Of a stretch of DNA of 64,000 bases, positions 14,631 through 23,794 are shown in pieces. Position 1 is the stretch's first letter. Every line of letters starts with the position of its first letter. Below the pieces are notes generated by a model. The model saw only the letters and a list, made by a program, of their open reading frames with translations, ran no database searches and had not been told where the DNA came from. The position numbers were made by a program, and so were the translations under genes. The DNA lies in assembly GCF_002564025.1 (NCBI RefSeq), contig NZ_PDJH01000001.1, positions 2,356,001 to 2,420,000 on the forward strand. Reading direction: 5' to 3'. The DNA comes from Flavimobilis soli. Its GTDB lineage: Bacteria; Actinomycetota; Actinomycetes; Actinomycetales; Cellulomonadaceae.

Positions 14631-16237
14631 TGCCCGAGAAGATCTCGCACGCCGCCGCCCGCCTGGGCGCGGCCATCAAGGAGTTCACGATCGCGCAGCG
14701 CACGCTGACCCTCGTGGGTCTCGGCGTCATGGCCGCGATCGTCATCGGCCTCTACGCGTGGAGCTCGCGCCCCACCTACGCGCCGCTGTACACCGGCCTC
14801 GCCGCGACCGACGCGAGCGCCGTCGTCGAGCAGCTCGAGGCCTCGGGCGTCTCCTACCAGCTCGCCGACGGCGGGGCGACGGTCATGGTCCCCAAGGACT
14901 CCGTCTACCAGATGCGTCTCAAGACGGCCGCGGCCGGACTGCCCGCCGCGAGCGACGGCGGCTACTCGCTGCTCGACGAGATGGGCATGGGCTCCTCGGA
15001 GTTCCAGCAGTCCACGACGTACAAGCGTGCGATGGAGGGCGAGCTCGCCAAGACCATCAGCGCGATGAAGGGCGTCGAGACCGCGTCGGTCCAGCTCGCC
15101 CTCCCCGAGGACACCGTCTTCGTCGCCGAGAAGGCCGACCCGACCGCCTCGGTGTTCGTCGGTCTGCGCACGGGCCAGACGCTCGACGACGACCAGGTCC
15201 AGGCGATCGTCCACCTCGTCTCCGCCTCGATCGAGAACATGAAGCCGACCGACGTCGCCGTCATCGACTCGACCGGCAAGGTCTTGTCCGCCGTCGGCGT
15301 CGGCGCCGCGGGCTCCGGCTCCGGCAAGCAGAACCGCGAGTACGAGGAGCGCATCGTCTCCTCGGTCCAGACGATGCTCGACCGCATCGTCGGCCCCGGC
15401 AACGCCGTCGTCTCCGTCACCGCCGACCTGGACTTCGACCAGGTGCAGCGCACCGAGGAGCGGTTCGAGAGCAACAAGGACGTCCAGCCGCTCACCGAGA
15501 GCCGCACCTCCGAGACCTACACGGGCGGCGGCCCGAACACCACCAGCGGCGTCCTCGGCCCCGATAACATCGCGGTGCCCACCGGCGAGAACGAGGACGG
15601 CGAGTACGCGAACGAGTCCGAGACCAAGACCAACGCGGTCGACAAGATCACGCAGGTGACCGAGGCGGCGCCCGGCACGGTCCGCCGCCAGTCCGTGTCC
15701 GTCGCGGTCGACCAGAACGCCGCAGCGGCCCTGTCGATGGCCGAGCTCGAGAGCCTCGTCGCCTCGGCCGCCGGCGTCGACGAGGAGCGCGGCGACGTCG
15801 TGACCGTCTCGCGGATGGCGTTCGACTCGTCCAACGCGTCGGCGGCGCAGGCCGCCCTGGCCGCCGAGCGTGAGGCGGCCGCGAAGGCCGAGCGCGCCGC
15901 ACTGATCCGCACCGCGGTCATGGCCGGTCTGGGTGTAGTCCTCGTGATCGCCCTCGCCGTCGTCGTCGCCCGCTCCCGCAAGAGCAAGGGCGACGAGCGC
16001 ACCGCGCTCGACATCGGCGACCTCGAGCCGCTGCCCGTCGCGCCCGTCGACCCGACCGCCCTCGCGCTCGACATGGTCGAGGAGACCGAGCAGACCCTCG
16101 CGATGATCGCCCCGGTCGACGAGCTCCAGCTCGACGCCGAGGCGAAGCGCAACGAGGTCGGCAACATGGCCGACTCGGATCCCGCCGAGATCGCTGACCG
16201 ACTCCGCTCGATGATGGACGTGGGGGCCCGCAAGTGA
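14630..16237 (+). CDS. fliF: Flagellar MS-ring protein FliF
   Basis: FliF forms the membrane/supramembrane ring that anchors the motor. The 535-residue protein has an N-terminal membrane segment (about residues 24-44, LTLVGLGVMAAIVIGLYAW), ring-building motifs (PLYTGLAATDASAVVEQLEASGVSYQL...MVPKDSVYQMRLKTAAAGLP), a second membrane helix near residues 425-447 and a C-terminal cytoplasmic tail ending ADRLRSMMDVGARK that would bind FliG. Its size is typical. The stop overlaps the fliG GTG start. Confidence 0.96.
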   Translation: MPEKISHAAARLGAAIKEFTIAQRTLTLVGLGVMAAIVIGLYAWSSRPTYAPLYTGLAATDASAVVEQLEASGVSYQLADGGATVMVPKDSVYQMRLKTAAAGLPAASDGGYSLLDEMGMGSSEFQQSTTYKRAMEGELAKTISAMKGVETASVQLALPEDTVFVAEKADPTASVFVGLRTGQTLDDDQVQAIVHLVSASIENMKPTDVAVIDSTGKVLSAVGVGAAGSGSGKQNREYEERIVSSVQTMLDRIVGPGNAVVSVTADLDFDQVQRTEERFESNKDVQPLTESRTSETYTGGGPNTTSGVLGPDNIAVPTGENEDGEYANESETKTNAVDKITQVTEAAPGTVRRQSVSVAVDQNAAAALSMAELESLVASAAGVDEERGDVVTVSRMAFDSSNASAAQAALAAEREAAAKAERAALIRTAVMAGLGVVLVIALAVVVARSRKSKGDERTALDIGDLEPLPVAPVDPTALALDMVEETEQTLAMIAPVDELQLDAEAKRNEVGNMADSDPAEIADRLRSMMDVGARK

Positions 16238-17325
16238 CCGTCGTGACGACCAACGACCCCGCCGTCGCCGCAGCCGCGGCCGTCGTCGACGCCCCCCGCG
16301 TCGAGCGCCCGCGCCCGAACACCGCAGCGCTCTCGGGCACGCAGCGCGCCGCGCTCGTGCTCATGCAGCTCGGTCGTGAGCGTGCGGCGCGCGTCCTCTC
16401 CGAGCTCTCCGAGCCGGAGATCGAGGACATCACCGCCGCGATCGTGCGGATGGAGCGCGTCGACCGTGACATGGCCGACGAGGTCATGCGCGAGTTCTAC
16501 GACACCCTCCAGGGCGGTCAGGCGCTCGCGCACGGTGGTCTCGGCTACGCGACCCAGCTGCTCGAGGCGGCCGTCGGCGACGAGCGCGCCGCGACGATGC
16601 TCGAGCGTCTCCAGGAGTCGCTCGCCGGCCAGCCCTTCGAGTTCCTCCAGGCGGCCGACGCCCGGCAGGTCATCGCCCTCATCAACGGCGAGCACCCCCA
16701 GGCGATCGCCCTCGTCCTCGCGCACCTGCGCCCCGAGCACGCCTCGCTCATCCTCGGCGGCCTCCCGCCGGAGACGCAGGCCGCCGTCGCGCACCGCATC
16801 GCCCTCATGGACCGCGCGGCGCCCGACGTCGTCTCGACCGTGGCCGAGTGCCTGCAGCGCAAGTCCGCGAGCGTGCTCACGCCCCGCGAGACGAGCCAGA
16901 TCGGCGGCGTGCAGCCGCTCGTCGAGATCATCAACCGCGCCGACCCCGGCACGGAGAAGCTCATCCTCGAGGGCCTCGAGGAGAAGGACGCCGAGCTCGC
17001 CGACGAGGTGCGCAGCCGCATGTTCGTCTTCGCGGACATCGTGCTGCTCGAGGACCGTGCGCTCCAGCTCGTCCTGCGCGGCGTCGAGACGCCGACCCTC
17101 GCGCTCGCGCTCAAGGGCGCGGGCGAGGGCGAGCGTAACGCCGTCCTGCGCAACCTCTCGGAGCGCGCGCGCAACAACCTCACCGAGGAGATCGAGCTGC
17201 TCGGCGCCGTCCGCGTCTCGCAGGTCGAGGAGGCGCGCAGCCAGATCGTCCAGACGATCCGCCGCCTCGAGGAGTCGGGCCAGATCATCATCCGCCGCGA
17301 GGGCGAGGACGAGTATGTCTCCTGA
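16234..17325 (+). CDS. fliG: Flagellar motor switch protein FliG
   Basis: FliG is the torque-transmitting rotor protein on the cytoplasmic face of the MS ring. The 363-residue product has the N-terminal FliF-binding domain (SGTQRAALVLMQLGRERAARVLSELSEPEIEDI), the middle domain with EHPQAIALVLAHLRPEHAS, and the C-terminal motor domain (MFVFADIVLLEDRALQLVLRGVE..LALALKGAGE) with its charged helix. The EHPQ motif near residue 153 is intact. A GTG start overlaps fliF by four bases; fliH begins inside its last codons. Confidence 0.97.
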   Translation: MTVVTTNDPAVAAAAAVVDAPRVERPRPNTAALSGTQRAALVLMQLGRERAARVLSELSEPEIEDITAAIVRMERVDRDMADEVMREFYDTLQGGQALAHGGLGYATQLLEAAVGDERAATMLERLQESLAGQPFEFLQAADARQVIALINGEHPQAIALVLAHLRPEHASLILGGLPPETQAAVAHRIALMDRAAPDVVSTVAECLQRKSASVLTPRETSQIGGVQPLVEIINRADPGTEKLILEGLEEKDAELADEVRSRMFVFADIVLLEDRALQLVLRGVETPTLALALKGAGEGERNAVLRNLSERARNNLTEEIELLGAVRVSQVEEARSQIVQTIRRLEESGQIIIRREGEDEYVS

Positions 17326-18013
17326 GCCCGGCTTCGCGACCGCGCAGCTCGCCGTCGTGTCCGACTCACGCACCCAGCAGGTGCGCGAGCAGGCGCGCGT
17401 CGGCGGCTACGCGGCGGGCTGGGCCGAGGGCACGCGCGCGGCAGCAGCCGCCGCCGACCGCGCTGCGCAGCGCGTCGCCGAGCGCGTCGAGGCAGAGCGC
17501 GCCGAGGCGCGCGCCAAGGTCGACCGTGCGCTCGCGACGCTCGCGTCGGCCGCGCGTGCGGTCAACGACCGCACGATCCCCGTCGTCGAGGAGGCGCACG
17601 AGCTGATCGCGCGCCTCGCTCTCGACCTCGCCGAGGCGATCGTCGGTGTCGAGCTGTCCAGCACGGAGAACTCGGCGCGCTCCGCGCTCGCCCGCGCCCT
17701 CGCAGTCCCGACCGGGACCGAGATCGTGGCGATCCGCCTCAACCCGCAGGACCTCGCGCACCTCGAGATGCTCGCGGGCACCGCGGCGAAGGCCGGGCAC
17801 GTCGTCGGCGTCCCCGACGGCGTCGAGCTCGTGGCGGACGCGACGCTCGCCCCGGGCGACGCGATCAGCGAGCTTCCCACCGGCTACCTCGACGCGCGCG
17901 TCGCGACGGGCGCCGCCCGCCTGCGCGCCGCCGTCGAGCAGGCGCTCGACAGCGGCGAGCCTCTCGTCGAGCAGGCCGTCGCGGCCGGTCAGGACCGGGA
18001 GACGCTGTCATGA
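17315..18013 (+). CDS. fliH: Flagellar export ATPase regulator FliH
   Basis: FliH binds and restrains the export ATPase FliI and tethers it to the C ring. The ATG at 17315 overlaps the fliG end by 11 bases; the open frame extends far upstream inside fliG without meaning. The 232-residue product begins MSPEPGFATAQLAV, carries the Ala/Arg/Glu-rich coiled-coil stretch typical of FliH (residues 30-80), then the conserved ELIARLALDLAEAIVGVEL and the C-terminal part resembling the V/F-type ATPase E subunit (VGVPDGVELVADATLAPGDAI). Sequence conservation in this family is low, so order (fliG-fliH-fliI) is important evidence. Confidence 0.9.
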   Translation: MSPEPGFATAQLAVVSDSRTQQVREQARVGGYAAGWAEGTRAAAAAADRAAQRVAERVEAERAEARAKVDRALATLASAARAVNDRTIPVVEEAHELIARLALDLAEAIVGVELSSTENSARSALARALAVPTGTEIVAIRLNPQDLAHLEMLAGTAAKAGHVVGVPDGVELVADATLAPGDAISELPTGYLDARVATGAARLRAAVEQALDSGEPLVEQAVAAGQDRETLS

Positions 18014-19332
18014 CGTGGACCTCGACGCTCGACGTCGCGCGCCCCGAGCTCGTGGGACGCGTGCGCCAGGCTGTCGGTCTCTCCGTCGAGGTGGAGGGGC
18101 TCGACCTCGCCATCGGCGACCTCGTCCAGCTCGGCGACGGCCCGGTCGGCTCGGGCACCCACGTGCCCGCCGAGGTCGTCGCCGCGACCGTCGGCGCTGC
18201 CCGCTGCATGCCGCTCGCGCCCCCGCACGGTCTGCGCGCCGGCCTCGAGGCGCGCGCGACCGGCGGGTCGCTGCGCGTGCCCGTCGGCCCCGGCCTGCTC
18301 GGCCGCGTCCTCGACGGTCTCGGGCAGCCCATCGACGGCAAGGGTCCGCTGCGCGACGTCACGTACGTCGACATCGCCGGCCGCGCCCCGCACCCGCTCG
18401 CGCGCCAGCGCGTCGCCAACCCCCTCAACCTCGGCGTGCGCACGCTCGACACGCTCACGACCGTCGGCTGCGGCCAGCGCATCGGCCTCTTCGCGGGCTC
18501 CGGCGTCGGCAAGTCGACGCTCCTGTCGATGATCGCGCGCGGCACGGACGCGCAGATCTCGGTCATCTCGCTCGTCGGCGAGCGTGGCCGCGAGGTCCGC
18601 GAGTTCCTCGAGGACGACCTCGGCCCGGAGGGCCTCGCCCGCTCGGTCGTCGTCGTCGCGACGTCGGACCAGCCGGCGCTCGTGCGCAAGCGTTCCGCGT
18701 TCGTCGCGACCCGCATCGCGGAGCACCTGCGCGACGGCGGCGCGGACGTCGTCCTGATGATGGACTCGCTCACGCGTGTCGCGATGGCCCAGCGCGAGAT
18801 CGGCCTGTCGGTCGGCGAGCCGCCCGCGACGCGTGGCTACCCGCCGAGCGTGTTCTCGCTGCTCGCCGAGCTGCTCGAGCGCGCTGGTACCGGCGCGACC
18901 GGCTCGGTGACGGGGATCTACACCGTCCTCGTCGACGGCGACGACCACAACGAGCCGATCGCCGACCAGGCGCGCTCGATCCTCGACGGTCACGTCGTGC
19001 TCGACCGCAAGCTCGCGACCGCGGGGCACTTCCCGTCGATCGACGCGCTCGGCTCCATCTCCCGTGTCGCGTCGCGCGTCACGACGCGCGAGCAGCGTGC
19101 GGACGCGACCGAGCTGCGTCGCGTCATGGCGGCGCGCCGCTCGGTCCAGGACCTGGTCGACGTCGGCGCGTACGTCGCGGGTTCGAACCCGCTCGTCGAC
19201 GCGGCTCTCGCGAGCGCTCAGGAGATCGACGCGTTCCTCCAGCAGGGCGTCGACGAAGAGGCGCCTGCGGCCGAGTCGTGGGCTCGCCTGCACGAGCTCG
19301 TCAGTCGCTTCGGGACGAGGGAGGCAGCCTGA
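18010..19332 (+). CDS. fliI: Flagellum-specific export ATPase FliI
   Basis: FliI is the F1-beta-like hexameric ATPase energising flagellar protein export. The 440-residue product has a Walker A GSGVGKST near residue 164, Walker B VVLMMDSLTRVAMAQREI, and the family motif PPATRGYPPSVFSLLAELLERAG. Length is standard. It overlaps fliH by four bases (ATGA) and fliJ by one, so the three are expected at linked levels. Confidence 0.97.
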   Translation: MTWTSTLDVARPELVGRVRQAVGLSVEVEGLDLAIGDLVQLGDGPVGSGTHVPAEVVAATVGAARCMPLAPPHGLRAGLEARATGGSLRVPVGPGLLGRVLDGLGQPIDGKGPLRDVTYVDIAGRAPHPLARQRVANPLNLGVRTLDTLTTVGCGQRIGLFAGSGVGKSTLLSMIARGTDAQISVISLVGERGREVREFLEDDLGPEGLARSVVVVATSDQPALVRKRSAFVATRIAEHLRDGGADVVLMMDSLTRVAMAQREIGLSVGEPPATRGYPPSVFSLLAELLERAGTGATGSVTGIYTVLVDGDDHNEPIADQARSILDGHVVLDRKLATAGHFPSIDALGSISRVASRVTTREQRADATELRRVMAARRSVQDLVDVGAYVAGSNPLVDAALASAQEIDAFLQQGVDEEAPAAESWARLHELVSRFGTREAA

Positions 19333-19787
19333 TGGCGGACAAGTTCCGGCTAGCGGGCCTCTTGCGGTTCCGCAAGCTCCAGGAGGACCAGGCGGCGGCC
19401 GAGCTCGGCCGGGCGAACGGCGAGACGGCGCGTGCGCGCATGCACGCCCGCAAGGCCGCCGAGGCGCTCGGGTCGCACAAGCTGCCCGACGCGGTGGACG
19501 TCACGGCGTGGCAGGCGGCCCTCGCGGGTCGTGCCGCGCTGCGTACGGACGTCGACGTCGCGACCGCCCTCGTCGCGCGTGCCGCGCGCACCGCGCAGGA
19601 GCGCGAGGCGGAGTGGAAGGCCGCGCGTGCGCGGTCGCTGCCGCTCGAGAAGCTCGAGGAGCGCCACGCCGAGCGTGTCGCCCAGGCGGAGCTCGCGGCG
19701 GACCAGGTCGTGATCGACGAGGCGGCGAGCCGGGTGCGTGCGCCCGAGGACGTCGCGGCGTCGACGACGGGGGAGGAGGAGCGATGA
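19332..19787 (+). CDS. fliJ: Flagellar export protein FliJ
   Basis: FliJ is a coiled-coil stalk/chaperone-escort protein of the export ATPase. The product is 151 residues and almost wholly helical, starting FRLAGLLRFRKLQEDQAAAELGRANGE, the usual FliJ opening, with long charged Ala-rich coiled coils after it. Assignment rests on this opening, length and position after fliI, as the family is poorly conserved. Confidence 0.85.
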   Translation: MADKFRLAGLLRFRKLQEDQAAAELGRANGETARARMHARKAAEALGSHKLPDAVDVTAWQAALAGRAALRTDVDVATALVARAARTAQEREAEWKAARARSLPLEKLEERHAERVAQAELAADQVVIDEAASRVRAPEDVAASTTGEEER

Positions 19788-20581
19788 GCATCGACTCCGT
19801 CCTCAGCCGCGTGTCCGCGATCCAGTCCCTCATGAGCTCGCTCGGTGGCCAGGTCGCCGGTGGCTACCTCGGCGCGTCCGCCCTGGGCGCGACGGGTGTG
19901 GCTAGGTCTGACGGCTCGGCGACGTCGAGCTCGGTCGCGTCGACCTCGACCGCGACGTCGGAGCAGTTCGCCCAGGCGCTCGCTGCCGCGGGCCTGACGG
20001 GCACGACCGGCGTCCAGGACGCCGCGTCGCCGACCTCGACGGGCCCGACCGCTCAGAGTCTGGTCTCCGCTGCCGAAAAGTATCGTGGCGTCCCGTATGT
20101 CTGGGGTGGCGAGTCTCGGTCCGGCATGGACTGCTCGGGCCTCGTGCAGCGGGCGCTAGCTGATCTCGGCGTCGATGCTCCGCGCACGGCGCGCGAGCAG
20201 ATGACGATCGGCACCTCCGTCGCGTCGCTCGACGAGGCGCTCCCGGGCGATCTCGTCGTGTTCGACGGTGGCTCGCACATCGGCATCTACGTCGGTGACA
20301 ACCGCATGATCCATGCGCCGAGGCCGGGCAAGGTCGTCCAGGAGGCAGACGTGTACGAGAAGCCCACAGCGATCCGTCGCGTCCTGCCGCAGGCCGCGGC
20401 CGCCGCCACGAGCCAGAGCGCCGTCGCGACCGCGCTCATGTCCGCGCTCACCACGGTGGGAGCGACCAACGGCACGCCGAGCACGAGCGTCGCCACGAGC
20501 ACGGAAGCGCTGACCAGCTCGGTCGCGTCCGCCGACGTGCAGCGCCTCGCGCTGCAGATGCTGACAGGGAGTGCCGCATGA
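19784..20581 (+). CDS. NlpC/P60 (C40) peptidoglycan hydrolase in the flagellar operon
   Basis: Residues 90-190 form an NlpC/P60 endopeptidase domain: YRGVPYVWGGESRSGMDCSGL with nucleophile Cys117, GSHIGIYVG with His165, and HAPRP with His177. The domain would cut peptide cross-links in the cell wall. There is no Sec signal peptide; the N-terminal 85 residues are Ser/Thr/Ala-rich and the C-terminal 60 low-complexity. It is coupled between fliJ (four-base overlap) and fliK, so export by the flagellar T3SS as a rod-associated muralytic enzyme, in the role FlgJ plays elsewhere, is the likely function (inference). GGAGGAG precedes ATG 19784. Confidence 0.85.
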   Translation: MSIDSVLSRVSAIQSLMSSLGGQVAGGYLGASALGATGVARSDGSATSSSVASTSTATSEQFAQALAAAGLTGTTGVQDAASPTSTGPTAQSLVSAAEKYRGVPYVWGGESRSGMDCSGLVQRALADLGVDAPRTAREQMTIGTSVASLDEALPGDLVVFDGGSHIGIYVGDNRMIHAPRPGKVVQEADVYEKPTAIRRVLPQAAAAATSQSAVATALMSALTTVGATNGTPSTSVATSTEALTSSVASADVQRLALQMLTGSAA

Positions 20582-22020
20582 CCCTCCAGATCTCTGTCGC
20601 GGACCTCAAGGCCGCCAGGCCTGCGGTCGCGACGTCGTCGCAGCCCGGCACGCGGACGGACGACGCGTTCGCGCGGACGCTCGACCGTGCGACCCAGGAC
20701 CGCCAGTCCTCGAAGGACGCCGTCGGTGCTCGGCGCGACGACCGCGCCCAGGCCGACCGCGCGCTCGCAGACCGTGCACAGCTCGCTCGTACGCAGGAGC
20801 GTGCGCAGGCCGACAAGGCCCGCGCCGAGCGCGCACGGTCGACACGGGCCGACGCCGCCCGCGCCGACGCCGCCCGCGCCGGTGCGGCCCGTGACGGTTC
20901 GCGGACCGAGCGTCCCACGGCGTCGCGCGACGACGTCCGCCCGCACGTCGGGGACGACGCCGCGGCCACGGACGGGACGACCTCGCCGGTCGCGGGGGAG
21001 CAGGCTCCGGCCGCTCCCGTCGTGGACGCCGAGGTTCCCACCGCCCCGGCCGCCGCGCTCCCGGTCCCTGCCGAGACCGCTGAGCAGCCGGTCGCCGAGA
21101 CCGACGTCGAGGCGCCCGTCGCCGAGGCGGCACCTGCGGCTCCCACGGACCAGCCGGCCCCGGCGGTCGCCGCCGCGGCCGCGCCGGCCGTCGCGGCCCC
21201 CGTGGCCGACGAGGCGCCGGCTTCCGTCGCGGACGGCGCACGTGCGCAGGCCGCGTTCCAGCGCAGCGCTGCTCTCGGCGCCGCCGCCGCGCAGCCCGCC
21301 GAGCCGGCCGCACCGGTCGCGCAGGGTGCTGCGCCGCAGCGCGCCGAGGCGAGCGTGCCGCAGCAGCTCGCCGTGGCGACCGCGCAGGTCGACGCCGCAG
21401 CAGCAGCCCCGGTGGTCGCCGCGATGCGCCCGGCGGGTGCCGAGCAGTCGACCGGCCGCGCTCTGCCCGAGGGCTTCACGCCCGTCGGCGCGGCCTCCGC
21501 GGCGAGCCCGACGACGCAGACCGCCCCGGCCACCCCGGCGGCTGCTCCCGCAGCCCCGGCCCGCACCGAGGCGCCGCCGCTCGCCGAGCAGCTCCGGGCC
21601 CCGCTCGCACGCTTGCGCGCGCTCCCGGCGGGCGACCACCTGCTCACCCTCAAGGTCGACCCGAAGTCGCTCGGCCCGGTCGAGGTCCGGGCGCACATCG
21701 GCGCCGACGGGGTCCGCATCGAGCTCGTCGGCGGGACCGACGCGGCGCGCGAGCAGCTCCGCGGGATCCTGCCCGAGCTGCGCCGCGACCTCGCCGCGAC
21801 CGGCATGCAGGCCCAGCTCGACCTCGGCTCGGGCAAGTCGGACGGTCAGGCGGCCCAGCAGGGCAGCGGGCTCGACGCCGACGGCGGCAACGGCTCGGCC
21901 CGCCCGCAGGCCGCACGCGGTGAGGGCCGCGGCCCCGCGACCGAGGCGGCGCCTGCGACGGCACCGCGCCCCGACATCCTTCCCACGGACGAGCGCTCCG
22001 GCGTCGACGTCCTCGCCTGA
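20578..22020 (+). CDS. fliK: Flagellar hook-length control protein FliK
   Basis: FliK is a secreted molecular ruler that sets hook length and switches export specificity by acting on FlhB. The 480-residue product has a very long Ala/Pro-rich low-complexity N-terminal part (ruler region) and a conserved C-terminal domain beginning around residue 350: RLRALPAGDHLLTLKVDPKSLGPVEVRAHIGADGVRIELVGGTDAAREQLRGILPELRRDL. This is the Flg_hook signature. It overlaps the hydrolase gene by four bases; flgD follows. Confidence 0.92.
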   Translation: MTLQISVADLKAARPAVATSSQPGTRTDDAFARTLDRATQDRQSSKDAVGARRDDRAQADRALADRAQLARTQERAQADKARAERARSTRADAARADAARAGAARDGSRTERPTASRDDVRPHVGDDAAATDGTTSPVAGEQAPAAPVVDAEVPTAPAAALPVPAETAEQPVAETDVEAPVAEAAPAAPTDQPAPAVAAAAAPAVAAPVADEAPASVADGARAQAAFQRSAALGAAAAQPAEPAAPVAQGAAPQRAEASVPQQLAVATAQVDAAAAAPVVAAMRPAGAEQSTGRALPEGFTPVGAASAASPTTQTAPATPAAAPAAPARTEAPPLAEQLRAPLARLRALPAGDHLLTLKVDPKSLGPVEVRAHIGADGVRIELVGGTDAAREQLRGILPELRRDLAATGMQAQLDLGSGKSDGQAAQQGSGLDADGGNGSARPQAARGEGRGPATEAAPATAPRPDILPTDERSGVDVLA

Positions 22021-22044
22021 AGCTCCCCCGAAAGGACACGCAGA

Positions 22045-22512
22045 ATGTCAATCAGCACCGAGGGTGTCGGCGGCGGCTACACGTCGATCCACGCCGGGAA
22101 CCAGGTCTCCCAGGCCAAGCAGACGCTCGACGGCGAGACGTTCCTCAACCTGCTCGTCGCGCAGCTGCGCTACCAGGACCCGAGCTCGCCCATGGACACG
22201 ACCGAGATGATGGCCCAGACCACCCAGCTCGCGTCCATGGAGAAGCTCACGTCGATCGCCGACGCGACGCTCGAGACGTTCGCGCTGCAGATGCGCGCGA
22301 CGGCCGCCGAGTTCGTCGGCAAGGACGTCTCCTACACCGCCGCCGACGGCTCGACCGTCAACGGGCGCGTCTCGAGCGTCTCCTTCGCGGGAGCCGTCCC
22401 CGAGCTCCTCGTCGACGGCGTGAAGGTCAGCCTCGACTCCGTCTCCGGGATCCTCGGCGCACCTGCCGAGGAGCCCGCCCCCACGACCACCACCGACTCC
22501 TCCGCGTCCTAG
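22045..22512 (+). CDS. flgD: Flagellar hook assembly scaffold FlgD
   Basis: FlgD caps the growing hook. The N-terminal domain is present (TLDGETFLNLLVAQLRYQDPSSPMDTTEMMAQTTQLASMEKL), as is a short C-terminal part (AEFVGKDVSYTAADGSTVNGRVSSVSFAG...LLVDGVKVSLDSVSGIL). At 155 residues it is a short form lacking the FlgD Ig-like domain, as in many Gram-positives. AAAGGA lies upstream of ATG 22045. Confidence 0.93.
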   Translation: MSISTEGVGGGYTSIHAGNQVSQAKQTLDGETFLNLLVAQLRYQDPSSPMDTTEMMAQTTQLASMEKLTSIADATLETFALQMRATAAEFVGKDVSYTAADGSTVNGRVSSVSFAGAVPELLVDGVKVSLDSVSGILGAPAEEPAPTTTTDSSAS

Positions 22513-22540
22513 TCCGGCGTATCACCCGAAGGGAACCACC

Positions 22541-23719
22541 ATGCTTCGCTCGCTGTTCTCCGGCATCTCCGGGCTCCGCTCGCACCAGACGATGCTCGAC
22601 GTCACCGGCAACAACATCGCCAACGTCAACACGACCGGCTTCAAGGCCTCGCAGACCCAGTTCCAGGACACGCTCAGCCAGGTCCTGACGAACGCGGGTG
22701 CACCGACCGCCACCGCCGGTGGCACGAACCCGGCCCAGGTCGGTCTCGGCGTCAAGGTCTCCGCGATCTCGACGAACTTCCAGCAGGGCGCCGCCCAGAC
22801 GACGAACCGCTCGACGGACGTCATGATCTCGGGCGACGGCTTCTTCGCGGTCAAGAGCGGTGCGCAGACGTTCTACACGCGCAACGGCTCGTTCGACTTC
22901 GACGCGCAGGGCCGCCTGGTCACGTCGGAGGGCGCGTTCGTCCAGGGTTGGGCGGCCGACGCGTCGGGCAACATCGACACCGCGGGCATCCTGAGCAACC
23001 TGACGCTCCCGATGACGACGCTCGTCGGCGCGCAGCCGACGACCAACATCAAGTTCGGCGGCAACCTGCCCTCCGACGCAGCCGTCGGCACGACGCTCGT
23101 GCGCGACGTCGAGGTGTTCGACAGCCTCGGCAACGCGGGCACGGTCTCGCTCACGTTCACGCGCACCGCGACCGGCTGGGGCGTGCAGGGCTCGGACGGC
23201 ACGAACACGGTCAACGGCGCAGAGATGCAGTTCGACGCGTCGGGCGTGCTCACCGCCGGCGGCACGATCACGGTCGGCAGCCGCACGATCGACCTCGCGA
23301 CGGTCACGGGCTACGCGGCGCTGACAACCGTCGAGGCGATCAGCAAGGACGGTTCTCAGGCGGGCGCGCTCCAGTCGTTCCAGATCAACGCGGACGGCAC
23401 GATCATCGGTGCGTTCTCGAACGGCACGAAGCAGCCGGTCGGCCGCATCGCGATCGCGACGTTCGCGAACCCGGTGGGTCTGCAGAAGGCGGGTGGCTCG
23501 ATGTACGAGACGTCGGTCAACTCGGGTGACGCGGCGGTCGGCGTGGCGGGCGAGGGTGGTCGCGGCGGCCTCATCGGCGGCGCGCTCGAGATGTCGAACG
23601 TGGACCTCTCGCAGGAGTTCACGAACCTGATCATCGCCCAGCGCGGCTTCCAGGCGAACTCGCGAGTGATCACCACGAGCGACGAGCTGCTCCAGGAGCT
23701 CGTGAACCTCAAGCGCTGA
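22541..23719 (+). CDS. flgE: Flagellar hook protein FlgE
   Basis: The hook subunit, 392 residues. The N-terminus LFSGISGLRSHQTMLDVTGNNIANVNTTGFKASQTQFQD and the C-terminus LSQEFTNLIIAQRGFQANSRVITTSDELLQELVNLKR are the universal hook/rod ends. GDGFFAVKSGAQTFYTRNGSFDFDAQGRLVTSEGAFVQGW is the middle signature. It is the only FlgE/F/G-type gene in the window; no separate flgF or flgG was found. A GAAGGGAACC ribosome site precedes it. It ends the flgB operon at a strong terminator. Confidence 0.95.
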   Translation: MLRSLFSGISGLRSHQTMLDVTGNNIANVNTTGFKASQTQFQDTLSQVLTNAGAPTATAGGTNPAQVGLGVKVSAISTNFQQGAAQTTNRSTDVMISGDGFFAVKSGAQTFYTRNGSFDFDAQGRLVTSEGAFVQGWAADASGNIDTAGILSNLTLPMTTLVGAQPTTNIKFGGNLPSDAAVGTTLVRDVEVFDSLGNAGTVSLTFTRTATGWGVQGSDGTNTVNGAEMQFDASGVLTAGGTITVGSRTIDLATVTGYAALTTVEAISKDGSQAGALQSFQINADGTIIGAFSNGTKQPVGRIAIATFANPVGLQKAGGSMYETSVNSGDAAVGVAGEGGRGGLIGGALEMSNVDLSQEFTNLIIAQRGFQANSRVITTSDELLQELVNLKR

Positions 23720-23741
23720 CACGTAGGTCCCCAGGGACACG

Positions 23742-23780
23742 AGAGGGGGCGTGGTCGCTGTCGGCGACCACGCCCCCTCT
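23742..23780. terminator. Bidirectional terminator between flgE and the chemoreceptor gene
   Basis: A perfect 17-pair stem (23742-23758 with 23764-23780) between convergent genes; it can serve both strands. Confidence 0.85.
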
Positions 23781-23794
23781 GTCGTGCCCGGGGC

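Noticed and set aside
15560..15570. CCGATAAC inside fliF
   Set aside because: It lies in coding sequence with no matching upstream box or following gene start.
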